Below, piece by piece: positions 25,247 through 34,334 of a stretch of DNA of 58,144 bases. The DNA is from Gammaproteobacteria bacterium (GTDB lineage Bacteria; Pseudomonadota; Gammaproteobacteria; Nevskiales; Nevskiaceae): the NCBI GenBank assembly GCA_026398815.1, contig JAPLSA010000007.1:1-58144 (forward strand). The letters are read 5' to 3'. The translations under genes were made by a program, and so were the position numbers. The notes beneath the pieces were generated by a model. The model saw only the letters and a program-made list of their open reading frames with translations, was not told the DNA's origin and ran no database searches. Positions within the stretch are counted from its first letter, which is position 1. Each line of letters begins with the position of its first letter.

Positions 25247-27439
25247 CTAATCCAGCGCCGGCAGGTCCACCGTGATCCGGTTCAACAAGGACGCGTCAAT
25301 GGGATAGATCAACCCTGCGGCGCGCACGAGACCGACGAAATCTGGCTGACCGAAGCCGCCGGCGCGCAGCGCATCGACGATCGGCTGTGCCTCGCCGTGC
25401 CGCTCCAGCTGCAGCAGCGCCCGTACCCGCAGCACCAGCAGCGTCGGCGTGCGGCTGCCGGCGCCGTGGCGATCGAGCAGCGCAAGCGCCTGCGCCGCCT
25501 GTCGGCGGGCATCGTCGAGCTGCCCTCGATGGCGAGCAAAATCGGCAGCCAGCAGAGTGCTGCCGGCGGCCAGCTTCAGCGAGTCGATATCGAGGTTCGG
25601 CCGCGCGCTCATCTCGGCCGCCACCGGAGCCAGCGCCACCAGCTGGCTGGCGGCCTCGTCGCGGCGCCCCACGGCTTCCAGCAGGCGCGCGCGTTCCAGT
25701 TCCAGCGCATGCCAGGGCTCGATGCCGAATACTTCGTTGCGCTCGGCTTCCGACATTTTCCCGACCATCTCGCGCGCTTGGTCGAGCCGCGCCAGCGCCT
25801 CCGCAGGGCTATCATGCATGCGCAGCGCCACCGCCCAGTCGAACAGCCCGGCCGCCTGCGAAGCGACGTTCGACAGGCTAGACGGATCGTGCTGGCGAAC
25901 CTGGTCGAACAGCTGCACGGCGCGCTGCAGCCGCGCCAGTGCCGGGGTTGCCGCGCCAGCCTGCATCAGCGTGCGGCCGAGGATCTGCAGGCTGATCGCA
26001 CGGTTGCTGCGCGCCAGGTAATCGGCGGAATCGGCGGCGGCGGCCTCGCGCTTCAGCGCATCGTTGCGGCCGTAGGCGGCCAGCGCCTCGACCAGATCGC
26101 CACGCAGGAAAGCGAGCTTGCCGAGGTTGTCGAGCGCATCGCCGAGTTCGGCCTGCCAGCGGCGGTTGTCCGGCTCGGCCGCGACCAGCTGCTGGCAGAT
26201 GCCCAGCGCCTGCTCGTAGGCCGTTTCGGCGGCGGCCAGGTCGCCGAGCCGTTCGTGGACGTGGCCGATGTTGCCGATCAGCCACGACAGCCGCAGCCGC
26301 ACGCCGGTGTCGTCTGGCGCCAGCGCGGTGGCGTGCTCCAGCGCCCGCATGCTGTCCTGGAAGCGGCGCAGCGCGGCCACGTTGTCGTCGGAATTCCAGT
26401 GCACGCTGCCGAGCCAGCTCAGCGTTTCGGCATGCTCGGACAAGCGCTCGACGTCATCAGGATGGCGTGCGACCAGCGCCCCGGTCAGCCGCAGCGATGC
26501 CTCGAAGGATTCGATCGCCGCTGCCAGGCTGCCCTGGTTCCAGCGCACCCGGCCGATCTTGTTCAGCGTTCGCGAGCGCTGCGCCAGCGCCTCGTCGGTC
26601 ACGTCATCCGGCGGCAGCGACTGGAAGTACTGCATCGCCTGGTCGTTGACGGTTTCCATGATGTCGAGCCGCGACACCTCGTTGAGCTTGTCGCCGAGGT
26701 CGCCGAGCATGAACTCGACCAGCGCCTCAGCCTGCTTCTGGCGCCGCTGCGCGGCATCGCTGGCGATCGTCGCGCGCACCGCGAGCAGGCCCATGATCAC
26801 CGCCAGCAGTGCCGCCGCGATCGCCGCACCGGTGATCAGCCGCACCCGGCGCTGCTGCTCGCGGCGCTTCAGATCATCGAGGCCGATGCCGAGCAGGCCG
26901 GCGATCAGCTTCAGCCGGGCATCGGCCTTGCCGTCCTTGCCGGGGCGCAGATCGGCGGCGATCGGCTCGGCCGACTCGGTGCCGAGCTCGCCATCAGGCC
27001 CGAGCTGGCGACGCAGGGCCGGCGCGAAGCATTCCTCGTGCTCGCGGCCGGGCATGTCGCTGGCCCCCGGCTCGCCGGCGATGATCAGGCACAGCAGCCG
27101 GTCGCCGCGCCCGAGCCGCTTCCACAGCAGGATTTCCTCGTTGACCCAGCGGGAGCGCGCCGCTTCCGGCGAGCAGATGGCGATCAGGAAATCGGAATCG
27201 GCCAGCGCCGCCTGCACGGTGGCGGCCAGATCGCTGCCGCTCGACAGCTCCTCGCGGTCGCGGAACACCTTGCCGATGCGCCGGCCGATGGGGCCATAGG
27301 CGCCCGGCTGGCCGACCAGCCGCTTCGGCACCCGGTAACGCTCCAGCGCCCGATGCAGCCACTGGGCTTCGGCATCGTTGCGATGGCTGTAATTGAGGAA
27401 CGCGGCATAACGCCGTGGTTCCCGCGCTTGCGCGGTCAT
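25247..27439 (-). CDS. TIR-domain protein with transmembrane helix and TPR repeats
   Basis: 730 aa. Residues about 10-125 form a TIR domain of the bacterial TIR_2 type: YAAFLNYSHRND at the start, FRDREELSSGSDLAATVQAALADSDFLIAICSPEAARSRWVNEEI in the core, where the WVNEE segment sits at the place of the NADase glutamate. One hydrophobic helix follows (200-222), then about 450 residues of TPR-like helical repeats. Such TIR-TM-TPR proteins occur in proteobacteria without a settled role; NAD-consuming immunity or signalling are both possible. No partner defence genes are evident nearby apart from an unknown downstream gene. The upstream gap to tesB is only 161 nt and divergent. Confidence 0.88.
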   Translation of the reverse strand: MTAQAREPRRYAAFLNYSHRNDAEAQWLHRALERYRVPKRLVGQPGAYGPIGRRIGKVFRDREELSSGSDLAATVQAALADSDFLIAICSPEAARSRWVNEEILLWKRLGRGDRLLCLIIAGEPGASDMPGREHEECFAPALRRQLGPDGELGTESAEPIAADLRPGKDGKADARLKLIAGLLGIGLDDLKRREQQRRVRLITGAAIAAALLAVIMGLLAVRATIASDAAQRRQKQAEALVEFMLGDLGDKLNEVSRLDIMETVNDQAMQYFQSLPPDDVTDEALAQRSRTLNKIGRVRWNQGSLAAAIESFEASLRLTGALVARHPDDVERLSEHAETLSWLGSVHWNSDDNVAALRRFQDSMRALEHATALAPDDTGVRLRLSWLIGNIGHVHERLGDLAAAETAYEQALGICQQLVAAEPDNRRWQAELGDALDNLGKLAFLRGDLVEALAAYGRNDALKREAAAADSADYLARSNRAISLQILGRTLMQAGAATPALARLQRAVQLFDQVRQHDPSSLSNVASQAAGLFDWAVALRMHDSPAEALARLDQAREMVGKMSEAERNEVFGIEPWHALELERARLLEAVGRRDEAASQLVALAPVAAEMSARPNLDIDSLKLAAGSTLLAADFARHRGQLDDARRQAAQALALLDRHGAGSRTPTLLVLRVRALLQLERHGEAQPIVDALRAGGFGQPDFVGLVRAAGLIYPIDASLLNRITVDLPALD

Positions 27440-27600
27440 GCGAGTGGTGGCCGGATCGATCGCGACATGCCGCAGCGCCCCGTGCGCGCATGGCTGTCGC
27501 TTGTAATGGCGTGGACCGTAGTGAGTGGCATCGGGGCTGTCAATGCTGGCCGGGCCGGGGCATCGCCCGTAAGCTGCGGCCTTGTGACCGCTGCTACCCC

Positions 27601-28491
27601 ATGCCCATGAACCGCTGCCTGAGTGACCTCTGCACCCTGCTCGACCTGGAGACGCTGGAGGTCAACCTGTTCCGCGGCCAGTCGCGTGATCTGGGCGGCC
27701 GCAGCGTCTACGGCGGACAGGTGATCAGCCAGGCGCTGGTGGCCGCCACCCGCACCGTCGACGCGCAGCCGCCGCACTCGCTGCATGCCTATTTCCTGCG
27801 CCCGGGCGACATGGAAGCGCCGATCGTCTACGAGGTCGACCGGGTCCGCGACGGCCGCAGCTTCACCACCCGCCGGGTGCAGGCGATCCAGCACGGCCAG
27901 CCGATCCTGAGCCTGATCGCCTCGTTCCAGCGGCCGGAAGCCGGCTTCGAGCACCAGCTGCCGATGCCGCCGGTGCCGACCCCCGAACAGCTGGGCGACC
28001 AGCGCCAGCAGCGCCTGGCCTGGCTGGCGGCGGAACTGGCGCGCAACCCGGCGCTGCCGGAACGCATCCAGTACCTGTTCACCCGCGAGCAGGCTTTCGA
28101 GTTCGCCTGGATCGACCCGCCGAATCCGTTCGATCCTGACGTGAGGGCGCCGCAACAAGGCATCTGGTTCCGCGCCGCCGGCCAGCTGCCGGACGATCCG
28201 CTGCTGCACCGCTGCGTGCTGGCCTACGCTTCCGATTTCAACCTGGCCGCCACCGCTCTGCTGCCGCATGCGCGCAGCTGGTTTTCGCCGGACATGATCG
28301 TCGCGTCGATCGACCACGCACTGTGGTTCCACCGCGACGTGCGCGTCGACGACTGGCTGTTCTATTCGATGGACACGCCGACCGCGCAGTCGGTGCGGGG
28401 CCTGAGCCGCGGGCTGATCTACGACCGCGACGGCCGACTGGTGGCGAGCGCGGCGCAGGAATGTCTGATGCGCCAGATCAAGCCGGCCTGA
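27601..28491 (+). CDS. tesB: Acyl-CoA thioesterase II (TesB)
   Basis: 296 aa from ATG 27601; an upstream in-frame extension is divergent promoter sequence and reads as unconserved protein. TesB is a double-hotdog enzyme that hydrolyses medium- and long-chain acyl-CoAs. Family motifs are VFGGQVISQAL-like VYGGQVISQALVAA (about 38-51), HSLHAYFLRPGD (60-71), the central GLWFRA-like QGIWFRA, and the second hotdog with ASIDHALWFHRDVRVDDWLFY..D plus GLSRGLIYDRDGRLVASAAQE. Length matches the family (about 286). Confidence 0.95.
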   Translation: MPMNRCLSDLCTLLDLETLEVNLFRGQSRDLGGRSVYGGQVISQALVAATRTVDAQPPHSLHAYFLRPGDMEAPIVYEVDRVRDGRSFTTRRVQAIQHGQPILSLIASFQRPEAGFEHQLPMPPVPTPEQLGDQRQQRLAWLAAELARNPALPERIQYLFTREQAFEFAWIDPPNPFDPDVRAPQQGIWFRAAGQLPDDPLLHRCVLAYASDFNLAATALLPHARSWFSPDMIVASIDHALWFHRDVRVDDWLFYSMDTPTAQSVRGLSRGLIYDRDGRLVASAAQECLMRQIKPA

Positions 28492-28520
28492 AGCCGGCCG
28501 CGCGGCCGCAGCCGGCAGCC

Positions 28521-29087
28521 GTGAATTTCCTCGCCCACCTCTGGCTGACCGAACGTGCCGGGCTGCCGCTGGTGGGCGCCGTGCTCGGCGATGTCGTGCG
28601 CGGCCGGCTCGAAGGCCGACTGCCACCGGCATTGGAAGCCTCGATCCGCTTTCACCGGCAGGTCGATGTCGCTACCGACCGCCACCCGCTCAGCCTTGCC
28701 GCCCGCGCCCGCTTCGACAACGGCGCACGGCGCTGGTCGGGCATCGTGCTTGATGTCGTCCACGATCACGCACTGGCGCTGGACTGGCCGGAGCAGGAGC
28801 CGCTGGACATCTTTGCCGTGCGCGCTGCCCGCGCGGTGGCCGATCCTGGGGCCTGGCAGCTGGCGGCCGATCGGCCGCCACCCGACGCCGAGCGCTTCGC
28901 CGCCCTGCTGCTGTCCTATCGCGACGACACCGGCATCGACCGGGCGCTGGAGCGGATTGCGGCCCGACTGCGCGATCCCGCACCGCTGATTGGCCACGCG
29001 GCCAGCTGGCGCGACCACCTGCCGACTGTGCGTGAGGACAGCCCCCGGCTGCTGGCTGACCTGCAACAGCTGGTGCCGGCGCGCTGA
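28521..29087 (+). CDS. acpH: ACP phosphodiesterase (AcpH)
   Basis: 188 aa from GTG 28521, chosen because MNFLAHL is the conserved family start; an ATG at 28461 would overlap tesB by 31 nt and add unconserved residues. AcpH removes the 4'-phosphopantetheine arm from acyl carrier protein. It belongs to the DUF479/HD-like family with GAVLGDVVRG near the N-terminus and FHRQVDVATDRHP and VHDHALALDW carrying metal-binding residues. It follows tesB after 29 nt without a clear ribosome site. The two genes both act on acyl carrier chemistry. Confidence 0.88.
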   Translation: MNFLAHLWLTERAGLPLVGAVLGDVVRGRLEGRLPPALEASIRFHRQVDVATDRHPLSLAARARFDNGARRWSGIVLDVVHDHALALDWPEQEPLDIFAVRAARAVADPGAWQLAADRPPPDAERFAALLLSYRDDTGIDRALERIAARLRDPAPLIGHAASWRDHLPTVREDSPRLLADLQQLVPAR

Positions 29088-29128
29088 GGCGTCTCGTCTG
29101 CCGCAGAGCGGTCGACGATCAGCCGGCT

Positions 29129-30034
29129 TCAGCCGCGCTGGGCCTCGGCCAGCAGTTCGCCGATGCGCTGGTCCTTGGCCGTCCACATGTCGCCGATCCA
29201 GTTCTGGAAGGTCTTGCGGAACTGCTTGTCGTTCTCGTACTCGCCGACGTACATCGCGTGCGGCACGGTGATCTCGCGGACCTCGACGATCACTTCCGGC
29301 AGCCGGCCGCACATGAAGTCCCAGAAGCCCATCGAGCCGCCGGGATAGACGATGGTGACGTCGAGCAGCGAGTTGACGTTCTCGCCAAGCGCCCGCAGCG
29401 CCAGCGCGAAACCGCCGGATTTCGGCTTCAGCAGATAGGTGTACGGCGAGCGGGTGTCCGCATGCTTGGCCGGCGTGAAACGGGTGCCCTCAAGGAAGTT
29501 GAGGATGGTCACCGGGATGTTCTGGTAGCGCGCGCAGACCTTGCGGGTGGTCTCGAAATCCTTGCCCCGCATCTCCGGATGCTTGGCGAGGTATTTCGAC
29601 GAGTAGCGCTTCATGAACGGGTAATCGAGCGCCCACCAGCACAGGCCGAGTACCGGCACCCAGATCAGTTCCTGCTTGATGAAGAACTTGAAGAACGGCG
29701 CGCGCCGGTCGAAGGCCTTCATCAGCACGTAGATGTCGTTCCAGCTCTGGTGGTTGGAGCTGACCAGGTACTGGCCCTTCAGGCTGAGCTGGTCGACGCC
29801 GCGGATCGTCCAGCGCGTCGGCAGCAGCACGTCGCCGAGCCAGGTATTGACCGCCGCCCAGTACTGGCCACACCAGGCCGAGGCGCGCGAGAACAGATCG
29901 CGCAGGCTGCGCAGCGGCGAGATCAGCTTGAACACCGCGAAGATCAGCAGCGGTGTGGCCCAGAACAGCGTGTTGACGATCAGCAGCAGCATCATCAGCG
30001 CGCCGACCACCGGGCCGGGCAGGTATCGCAGCAT
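29129..30034 (-). CDS. PlsC-type acyltransferase (YihG-like)
   Basis: 301 aa. One or two hydrophobic helices at the N-terminus (about 8-35) precede the glycerolipid acyltransferase domain with SNHQSWNDIYVL (HX4D, about 93-98), FFKFFIKQEL, and FLEGTRFTP, the substrate-binding EGTR motif. It resembles the YihG/YihP-type acyltransferases that act on lysophosphatidic acid at the inner membrane. It converges with acpH and lies 17 nt downstream of a lipoprotein gene on the same strand. Confidence 0.9.
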   Translation of the reverse strand: MLRYLPGPVVGALMMLLLIVNTLFWATPLLIFAVFKLISPLRSLRDLFSRASAWCGQYWAAVNTWLGDVLLPTRWTIRGVDQLSLKGQYLVSSNHQSWNDIYVLMKAFDRRAPFFKFFIKQELIWVPVLGLCWWALDYPFMKRYSSKYLAKHPEMRGKDFETTRKVCARYQNIPVTILNFLEGTRFTPAKHADTRSPYTYLLKPKSGGFALALRALGENVNSLLDVTIVYPGGSMGFWDFMCGRLPEVIVEVREITVPHAMYVGEYENDKQFRKTFQNWIGDMWTAKDQRIGELLAEAQRG

Positions 30035-30051
30035 CAGGGGATTCCTCTTGT

Positions 30052-30585
30052 CTATCGTGGAGTGGCGGTGGTCGCCGTGACCGCACGCCGCCGCCCGGCG
30101 GGATCGGCGATCTCGACGCGCGCATAGGGCCCGGCCGGCAGGCCGACCAGCACGCAGGGGCTGGTGCCGCCCGGCGGCGGCGCTTCGTCGGCATGCGGGA
30201 GCAGGAAGCTGGCAGTCAGCCGCAGCACCGTGCCGCGCAATTCCGCCCGGCGGCTGATGGCGATGCCGTAGCCACCGTCCGGACGGCTGCCAAGGTCGAC
30301 GATGGCGAACGGCCCGTCGGGCAGCGCATCACCGCCGATCAGGTCGATGCCGCGCGCCTGCTGCCAGGCCTGGACAGCTTCGACGTCGGCCAGCCGTTCG
30401 ATGCGGATGTCGTCGGTCGGAGCGTCGCATTGCGACAGGCCGCGCAGCTCGATGACCTCGACTTCATCCGGCCGGCTCAGCTGTGCCGGCAGCAGGGAGC
30501 CGTCAGGCAGGGTCGTGCAGGCCGCAAGCCCTGCGCAGGCCAGCAGCGATACCACCGGATGCGACGTGATCGGGATACCGCGCAT
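30052..30585 (-). CDS. Lipoprotein with PrcB-like C-terminal domain
   Basis: 177 aa. A signal peptide ends in the lipobox LAAC (about residues 20-23). The C-terminal half (GPFAIVDLGSRPDGGYGIAISR, followed by a Cys-containing SPCVLVGLP segment) resembles the PrcB C-terminal domain found in small exported proteins; the GGY turn and the late Cys are the usual hallmarks. PrcB is part of a protease complex in Treponema but most homologues have no assigned role. It lies between the GMC oxidoreductase gene (18 nt upstream) and the acyltransferase gene, all on the minus strand. Confidence 0.75.
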   Translation of the reverse strand: MRGIPITSHPVVSLLACAGLAACTTLPDGSLLPAQLSRPDEVEVIELRGLSQCDAPTDDIRIERLADVEAVQAWQQARGIDLIGGDALPDGPFAIVDLGSRPDGGYGIAISRRAELRGTVLRLTASFLLPHADEAPPPGGTSPCVLVGLPAGPYARVEIADPAGRRRAVTATTATPR

Positions 30586-30603
30586 GCCACCTCGTCTGCG
30601 GGC

Positions 30604-32295
30604 TCATGGGCCGGCGAACGCTTCCGCCGGCTCGGCCGCCGGCCGGTAGTTTGGCACGCTGCGTTCGAGCGCCGCATCCTGCAGGATCAGGTCGGCGGCG
30701 CGCTCGGCGATCATCGTGGTCGGCGCATTGGTGTTGCCGCCGATCAGGGTCGGCATCACCGAAGCATCGACCACCCGCAGCCGCTCCAGGCCGTGCACGC
30801 GCAGCCGGGAGTCGACGACGGCCGCCGCGTCGCGGCCCATCTTGCAGGTGCCGATCGGGTGGTAGACGGTTTCCGACTTGGCGCGGATGTAGGCGCGGAT
30901 CTGCTCGTCGCTCTGCACACTGGCGCCGGGCTCCAGCTCGTCGACGGCATGGCGCGCCAGCGCCGGCTGGTTCAGCACCTCGCGGGCCTTGCGGAAACCC
31001 TTGACCAGCGCGTCCATGTCGCGCTCGGTCGCCAGATAATTCGCTTCGATCAGCGGCGGCGTCTTCGGATCGGCATCGCGCAACCGGACCCGGCCGCGAC
31101 TTTCCGGGCGCAGGAAGCAGGTCATCAGCGTGAATGCATAGTGCTTGAACAGCGGCGCCAGCTTCTGCCCGTGATGGGCATAGACGAACGGCACCAGATG
31201 CCACTGCAGGTCTGGGATCGGCTGGCGTTCGTCGCTCTTGATGAAGCCGCCGGCCTGGGCGAAGTTCGAGGTCAGCTCGCCGCGCTTGAACAGCAGGTAA
31301 CGCACCAGGTTGAACGCCGCCTTGAGCAGGCCGAGCGGCCGCAGGCTGATCGAATGGCGGGTCTTCTCGCGCATCGTGATGTGGATATCGAGATGGTCCT
31401 GCAGGTTTTCGCCGACGCCGGGCAGCTCGTGCACTTGCGGAATGCCGTGGCGGGTCAGTTCGGCGCGCGGCCCGACGCCGGACAGCAGCAGCAGTTGCGG
31501 CGAGCCGAGCGCACCGGCGCTCAGGATCACCTCGCTGCGCGCCCGCAGATCGTGAATGCGGCCATCCTTGAGGTAGCGCAGGCCAACGGCGCGCTTGCCG
31601 TCGAACAGCACGCGCGCCGCGTGGGCGTCGGTGATGATCGTCAGGTTGTCGCGGCCCCGGGCCGCCGTCAGATAGGCGCGCGCGTTGCTGCAGCGCTGGC
31701 CGTTCTTCTGCATCGTGTGGTACAGCCCCACGCCTTCCTGCTGCGCGCCGTTGAAATCGTCGGTCAGCGCATGGCCGGCCTGCTGGCCGGCTTCGAGGAA
31801 GGCGTGCATCAGCGGATTGACATGGCGCGGCTCGGCCACGTTCAGCGGCCCGTCGGTACCGTGGAAGGAGCGCCCGTCATCGACCTTGTCGATCGCTTCG
31901 AAGTGTTCCATGCGGCGGAAGTACGGCAGCACGTCCTTGTATGCCCAGCCGTCGTTGCCGAGGCTCGCCCAATGGTCGTAATCCCAGGCGTGGCCGCGGA
32001 CGTAGCACATGGCATTGATCGACGAGGAGCCGCCCAGGGTCCGACCTCGGGGCCAGAACATCGGCCGGTTGCCGCAGTTCGCCTCGGTCTCGGTCCAGAA
32101 GCCCCAGTTCAGCACCTTGGAACGCACCACCGGGATCAGCCCGGCCGGCATGTGGATGAACGGATTGCGATCGGCCGGCCCGGCCTCGACCAGGCAGACC
32201 CGCCAGGCGCCGCTGGCGCTCAGGCGGTTGGCCAGCACGCAGCCTGCAGAGCCACCGCCGGCGATGATGAAATCAAAGCTCGTGGAGGTGGTCAC
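30604..32295 (-). CDS. GMC-family FAD-dependent oxidoreductase (choline/alcohol dehydrogenase-like)
   Basis: 563 aa. The FAD-binding motif is DFIIAGGGSAGCVLANRLS (about 7-25). The first GMC signature is RTLGGSSSINAMCYVRGH (about 80-98), the second is SAGALGSPQLLLLSGVGP (about 255-272), and the C-terminal active-site region holds VYHPIGTCKMG (catalytic His) and NTNAPTTMIAERAADLI. It most resembles choline dehydrogenase BetA and AlkJ-type alcohol dehydrogenases. No betaine aldehyde dehydrogenase or choline regulator is nearby, so an aliphatic or aromatic alcohol is as likely as choline. Confidence 0.93.
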   Translation of the reverse strand: MTTSTSFDFIIAGGGSAGCVLANRLSASGAWRVCLVEAGPADRNPFIHMPAGLIPVVRSKVLNWGFWTETEANCGNRPMFWPRGRTLGGSSSINAMCYVRGHAWDYDHWASLGNDGWAYKDVLPYFRRMEHFEAIDKVDDGRSFHGTDGPLNVAEPRHVNPLMHAFLEAGQQAGHALTDDFNGAQQEGVGLYHTMQKNGQRCSNARAYLTAARGRDNLTIITDAHAARVLFDGKRAVGLRYLKDGRIHDLRARSEVILSAGALGSPQLLLLSGVGPRAELTRHGIPQVHELPGVGENLQDHLDIHITMREKTRHSISLRPLGLLKAAFNLVRYLLFKRGELTSNFAQAGGFIKSDERQPIPDLQWHLVPFVYAHHGQKLAPLFKHYAFTLMTCFLRPESRGRVRLRDADPKTPPLIEANYLATERDMDALVKGFRKAREVLNQPALARHAVDELEPGASVQSDEQIRAYIRAKSETVYHPIGTCKMGRDAAAVVDSRLRVHGLERLRVVDASVMPTLIGGNTNAPTTMIAERAADLILQDAALERSVPNYRPAAEPAEAFAGP

Positions 32296-32522
32296 CGGGC
32301 GGCCTCCGCCGACCGCCGCCTGTTCCCCGCCCCTGCGCTGGCAATTTCCCTTGCATCGTTCATTCGGACATCCTCTTCAAGGCCGGCGACGACCTGCCGG
32401 ACGCCGCCGTAATCTGGCGTACCCAATGACGCCAGCACTGGATTGAACGATCAGTCTATTAGCCGGATTTGCTGGCGTCACCCCGTGTAACATCGATTTC
32501 CAGTTAACCGGAGTTGCGGAGG

Positions 32523-34334
32523 ATGAACCTGAATTCGCCGCGCGATTCATCAGCCGCCGATCACAGCGCGGCGGACTTGCCGCTGACTCTGGACGCCGTG
32601 CTGGCGATGCTGGTGGCCGATGGCCTGGTCCCGGCCGGTGCAGCGGTCGCCGTGCGCGATCGGCCGGCCGGGCGCGGTGAGCATCCGCACCCGCTGGTCC
32701 GCATCGCCGCTTGCGACTGGGACCACCCGCAGCAGCCCGGCCGCAAACTCGGCATCGAAGCCTTGACCCAGTGGCTCGCCGCCCGCAGCGGGCTGCCCTA
32801 TCTGCGCATCGATCCACTGGCAATCGAAGTGGCGCGGATCACCACGGTGATGCCGTACGCCTACGCCGCGCGGCTGAAGATCCTGCCGGTGCGGGTGACC
32901 GCCACCGAGGTCACGATTGCCACCAGCGAGCCCAGGGGCGCGGACTGGGTCGCCGATCTGCGGCAGGCGCTGAAGCTGGACGTGAAACGGGTGCTCGCCA
33001 ATCCGCTCGACATCGAGCGTTACCTGGTGGAGTTCTACGCGCTGGCGCGTTCGGTGAAGGCTAGCGGCGAGGCGCGCGCCAAGCTGGCCGGCTTTGGCAA
33101 CCAGCGTTCGCTGGAGCAACTCACCGATCTCGGCAAGCGTGGCCAGCTGAGCGCCGACGATTCCCATGTCGTCAACATCGTCGACTGGCTGCTGCAGTAC
33201 GCGTTCGAATCCCGCGCCAGCGACATCCACCTGGAACCGCGCCGCGACACCGGCAATGTCCGCTTCCGCATCGACGGCGTGCTGCACGAGGTCTACCAGA
33301 TCCCGGCTTCGGTGATGACAGCGGTCACCAGCCGCATCAAGATTCTCGGCCGCATGGACGTTGCCGAAAAGCGCAAGCCGCAGGACGGGCGCATCAAGAC
33401 CCGCTCGCCGGATGGCAAGGAAATCGAGCTGCGCTGTGCCAGCCTGCCGACCGCGTTCGGCGAAAAGCTGGTGCTGCGCATCTTCGACCCGGAAGTGCTG
33501 GTCAAGGATTTCCGCCAGCTCGGCTTCAGCGCCGAAGAAGCCGCCGCCTGGCGGACGATGATCGAGCAGCCCAACGGCATCGTACTGGTCACCGGCCCGA
33601 CCGGTTCCGGCAAGACCACCACGCTGTACTCGTCGCTGAAGCAACTGGCGACGCCGCAGGTCAACGTCTGCACCATCGAGGACCCGATCGAACTGGTCGA
33701 CGCCAGCTTCAACCAGATGCAGGTGCAGCCGAACATCGAGCTGAATTTCGCCGACGGCATCCGCGCGCTGATGCGGCAGGATCCGGACATCATCATGGTG
33801 GGCGAGATCCGCGATTTGCCGACCGCGGAAGTGGCGATCCAGGCGGCGTTGACCGGGCATCTGGTGCTGTCGACCTTGCACACCAACGACGCGCCATCGG
33901 CCGTCACCCGGCTGCTCGACCTCGGGGTCCCCGGTTACCTGATCCGTTCGACGCTGATCGGCGTCGTCGCGCAACGCCTGCTGCGCCGGTTGTGTCCCCA
34001 TTGCCGCAAGGAGATCGACCTCGACACCTCGCGCTGGGCCGAGATCACCGGTGCCGAAACGCGGTCGCCGAAGCCGCCGACGGTGTTCGCGCCGACAGGC
34101 TGTCTGGAATGCCGGGAAACCGGCTATCTCGGGCGGGTCGGCATCTACGAACTGATGCCGATGTCGAAGACGCTGAGCAGCCTGATCGGCCGCGACGCCG
34201 ACCTGCTGGCGCTGCGCGAGCAGGCCGTGCGCGACGGCATGACGACCCTTCGCCTGGCCGCCAGCCGCAAGCTGGCAGAAGGCGCGACGAGTATCGAGGA
34301 GGTGCTGGCGATCACGACGGCCGGCGGCCACTGA
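32523..34334 (+). CDS. Type II secretion/type IV pilus ATPase, GspE/PilB family
   Basis: 603 aa from ATG 32523 with GCGGAGG close upstream. An N-terminal MshEN/GspE-N domain (about 50-180) is followed by the AAA motor: Walker A GPTGSGKTTTLYSSL, Asp box TIEDPIEL, Walker B-like DPDIIMVGEIRD, and His box LVLSTLHTNDA. A four-cysteine zinc motif (CPHCRKE ... CLECRETGY) is typical of GspE/PilB. Unusually, no other type II secretion or pilus gene accompanies it in the window, so its machine must be encoded elsewhere. The gene is divergent from the GMC oxidoreductase gene. Confidence 0.93.
   Translation: MNLNSPRDSSAADHSAADLPLTLDAVLAMLVADGLVPAGAAVAVRDRPAGRGEHPHPLVRIAACDWDHPQQPGRKLGIEALTQWLAARSGLPYLRIDPLAIEVARITTVMPYAYAARLKILPVRVTATEVTIATSEPRGADWVADLRQALKLDVKRVLANPLDIERYLVEFYALARSVKASGEARAKLAGFGNQRSLEQLTDLGKRGQLSADDSHVVNIVDWLLQYAFESRASDIHLEPRRDTGNVRFRIDGVLHEVYQIPASVMTAVTSRIKILGRMDVAEKRKPQDGRIKTRSPDGKEIELRCASLPTAFGEKLVLRIFDPEVLVKDFRQLGFSAEEAAAWRTMIEQPNGIVLVTGPTGSGKTTTLYSSLKQLATPQVNVCTIEDPIELVDASFNQMQVQPNIELNFADGIRALMRQDPDIIMVGEIRDLPTAEVAIQAALTGHLVLSTLHTNDAPSAVTRLLDLGVPGYLIRSTLIGVVAQRLLRRLCPHCRKEIDLDTSRWAEITGAETRSPKPPTVFAPTGCLECRETGYLGRVGIYELMPMSKTLSSLIGRDADLLALREQAVRDGMTTLRLAASRKLAEGATSIEEVLAITTAGGH

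Noticed and set aside
30604..32295. Naming the GMC oxidoreductase betA
   Set aside because: No betB, betI or choline transporter is nearby, and AlkJ-type alcohol dehydrogenases share the same motifs.
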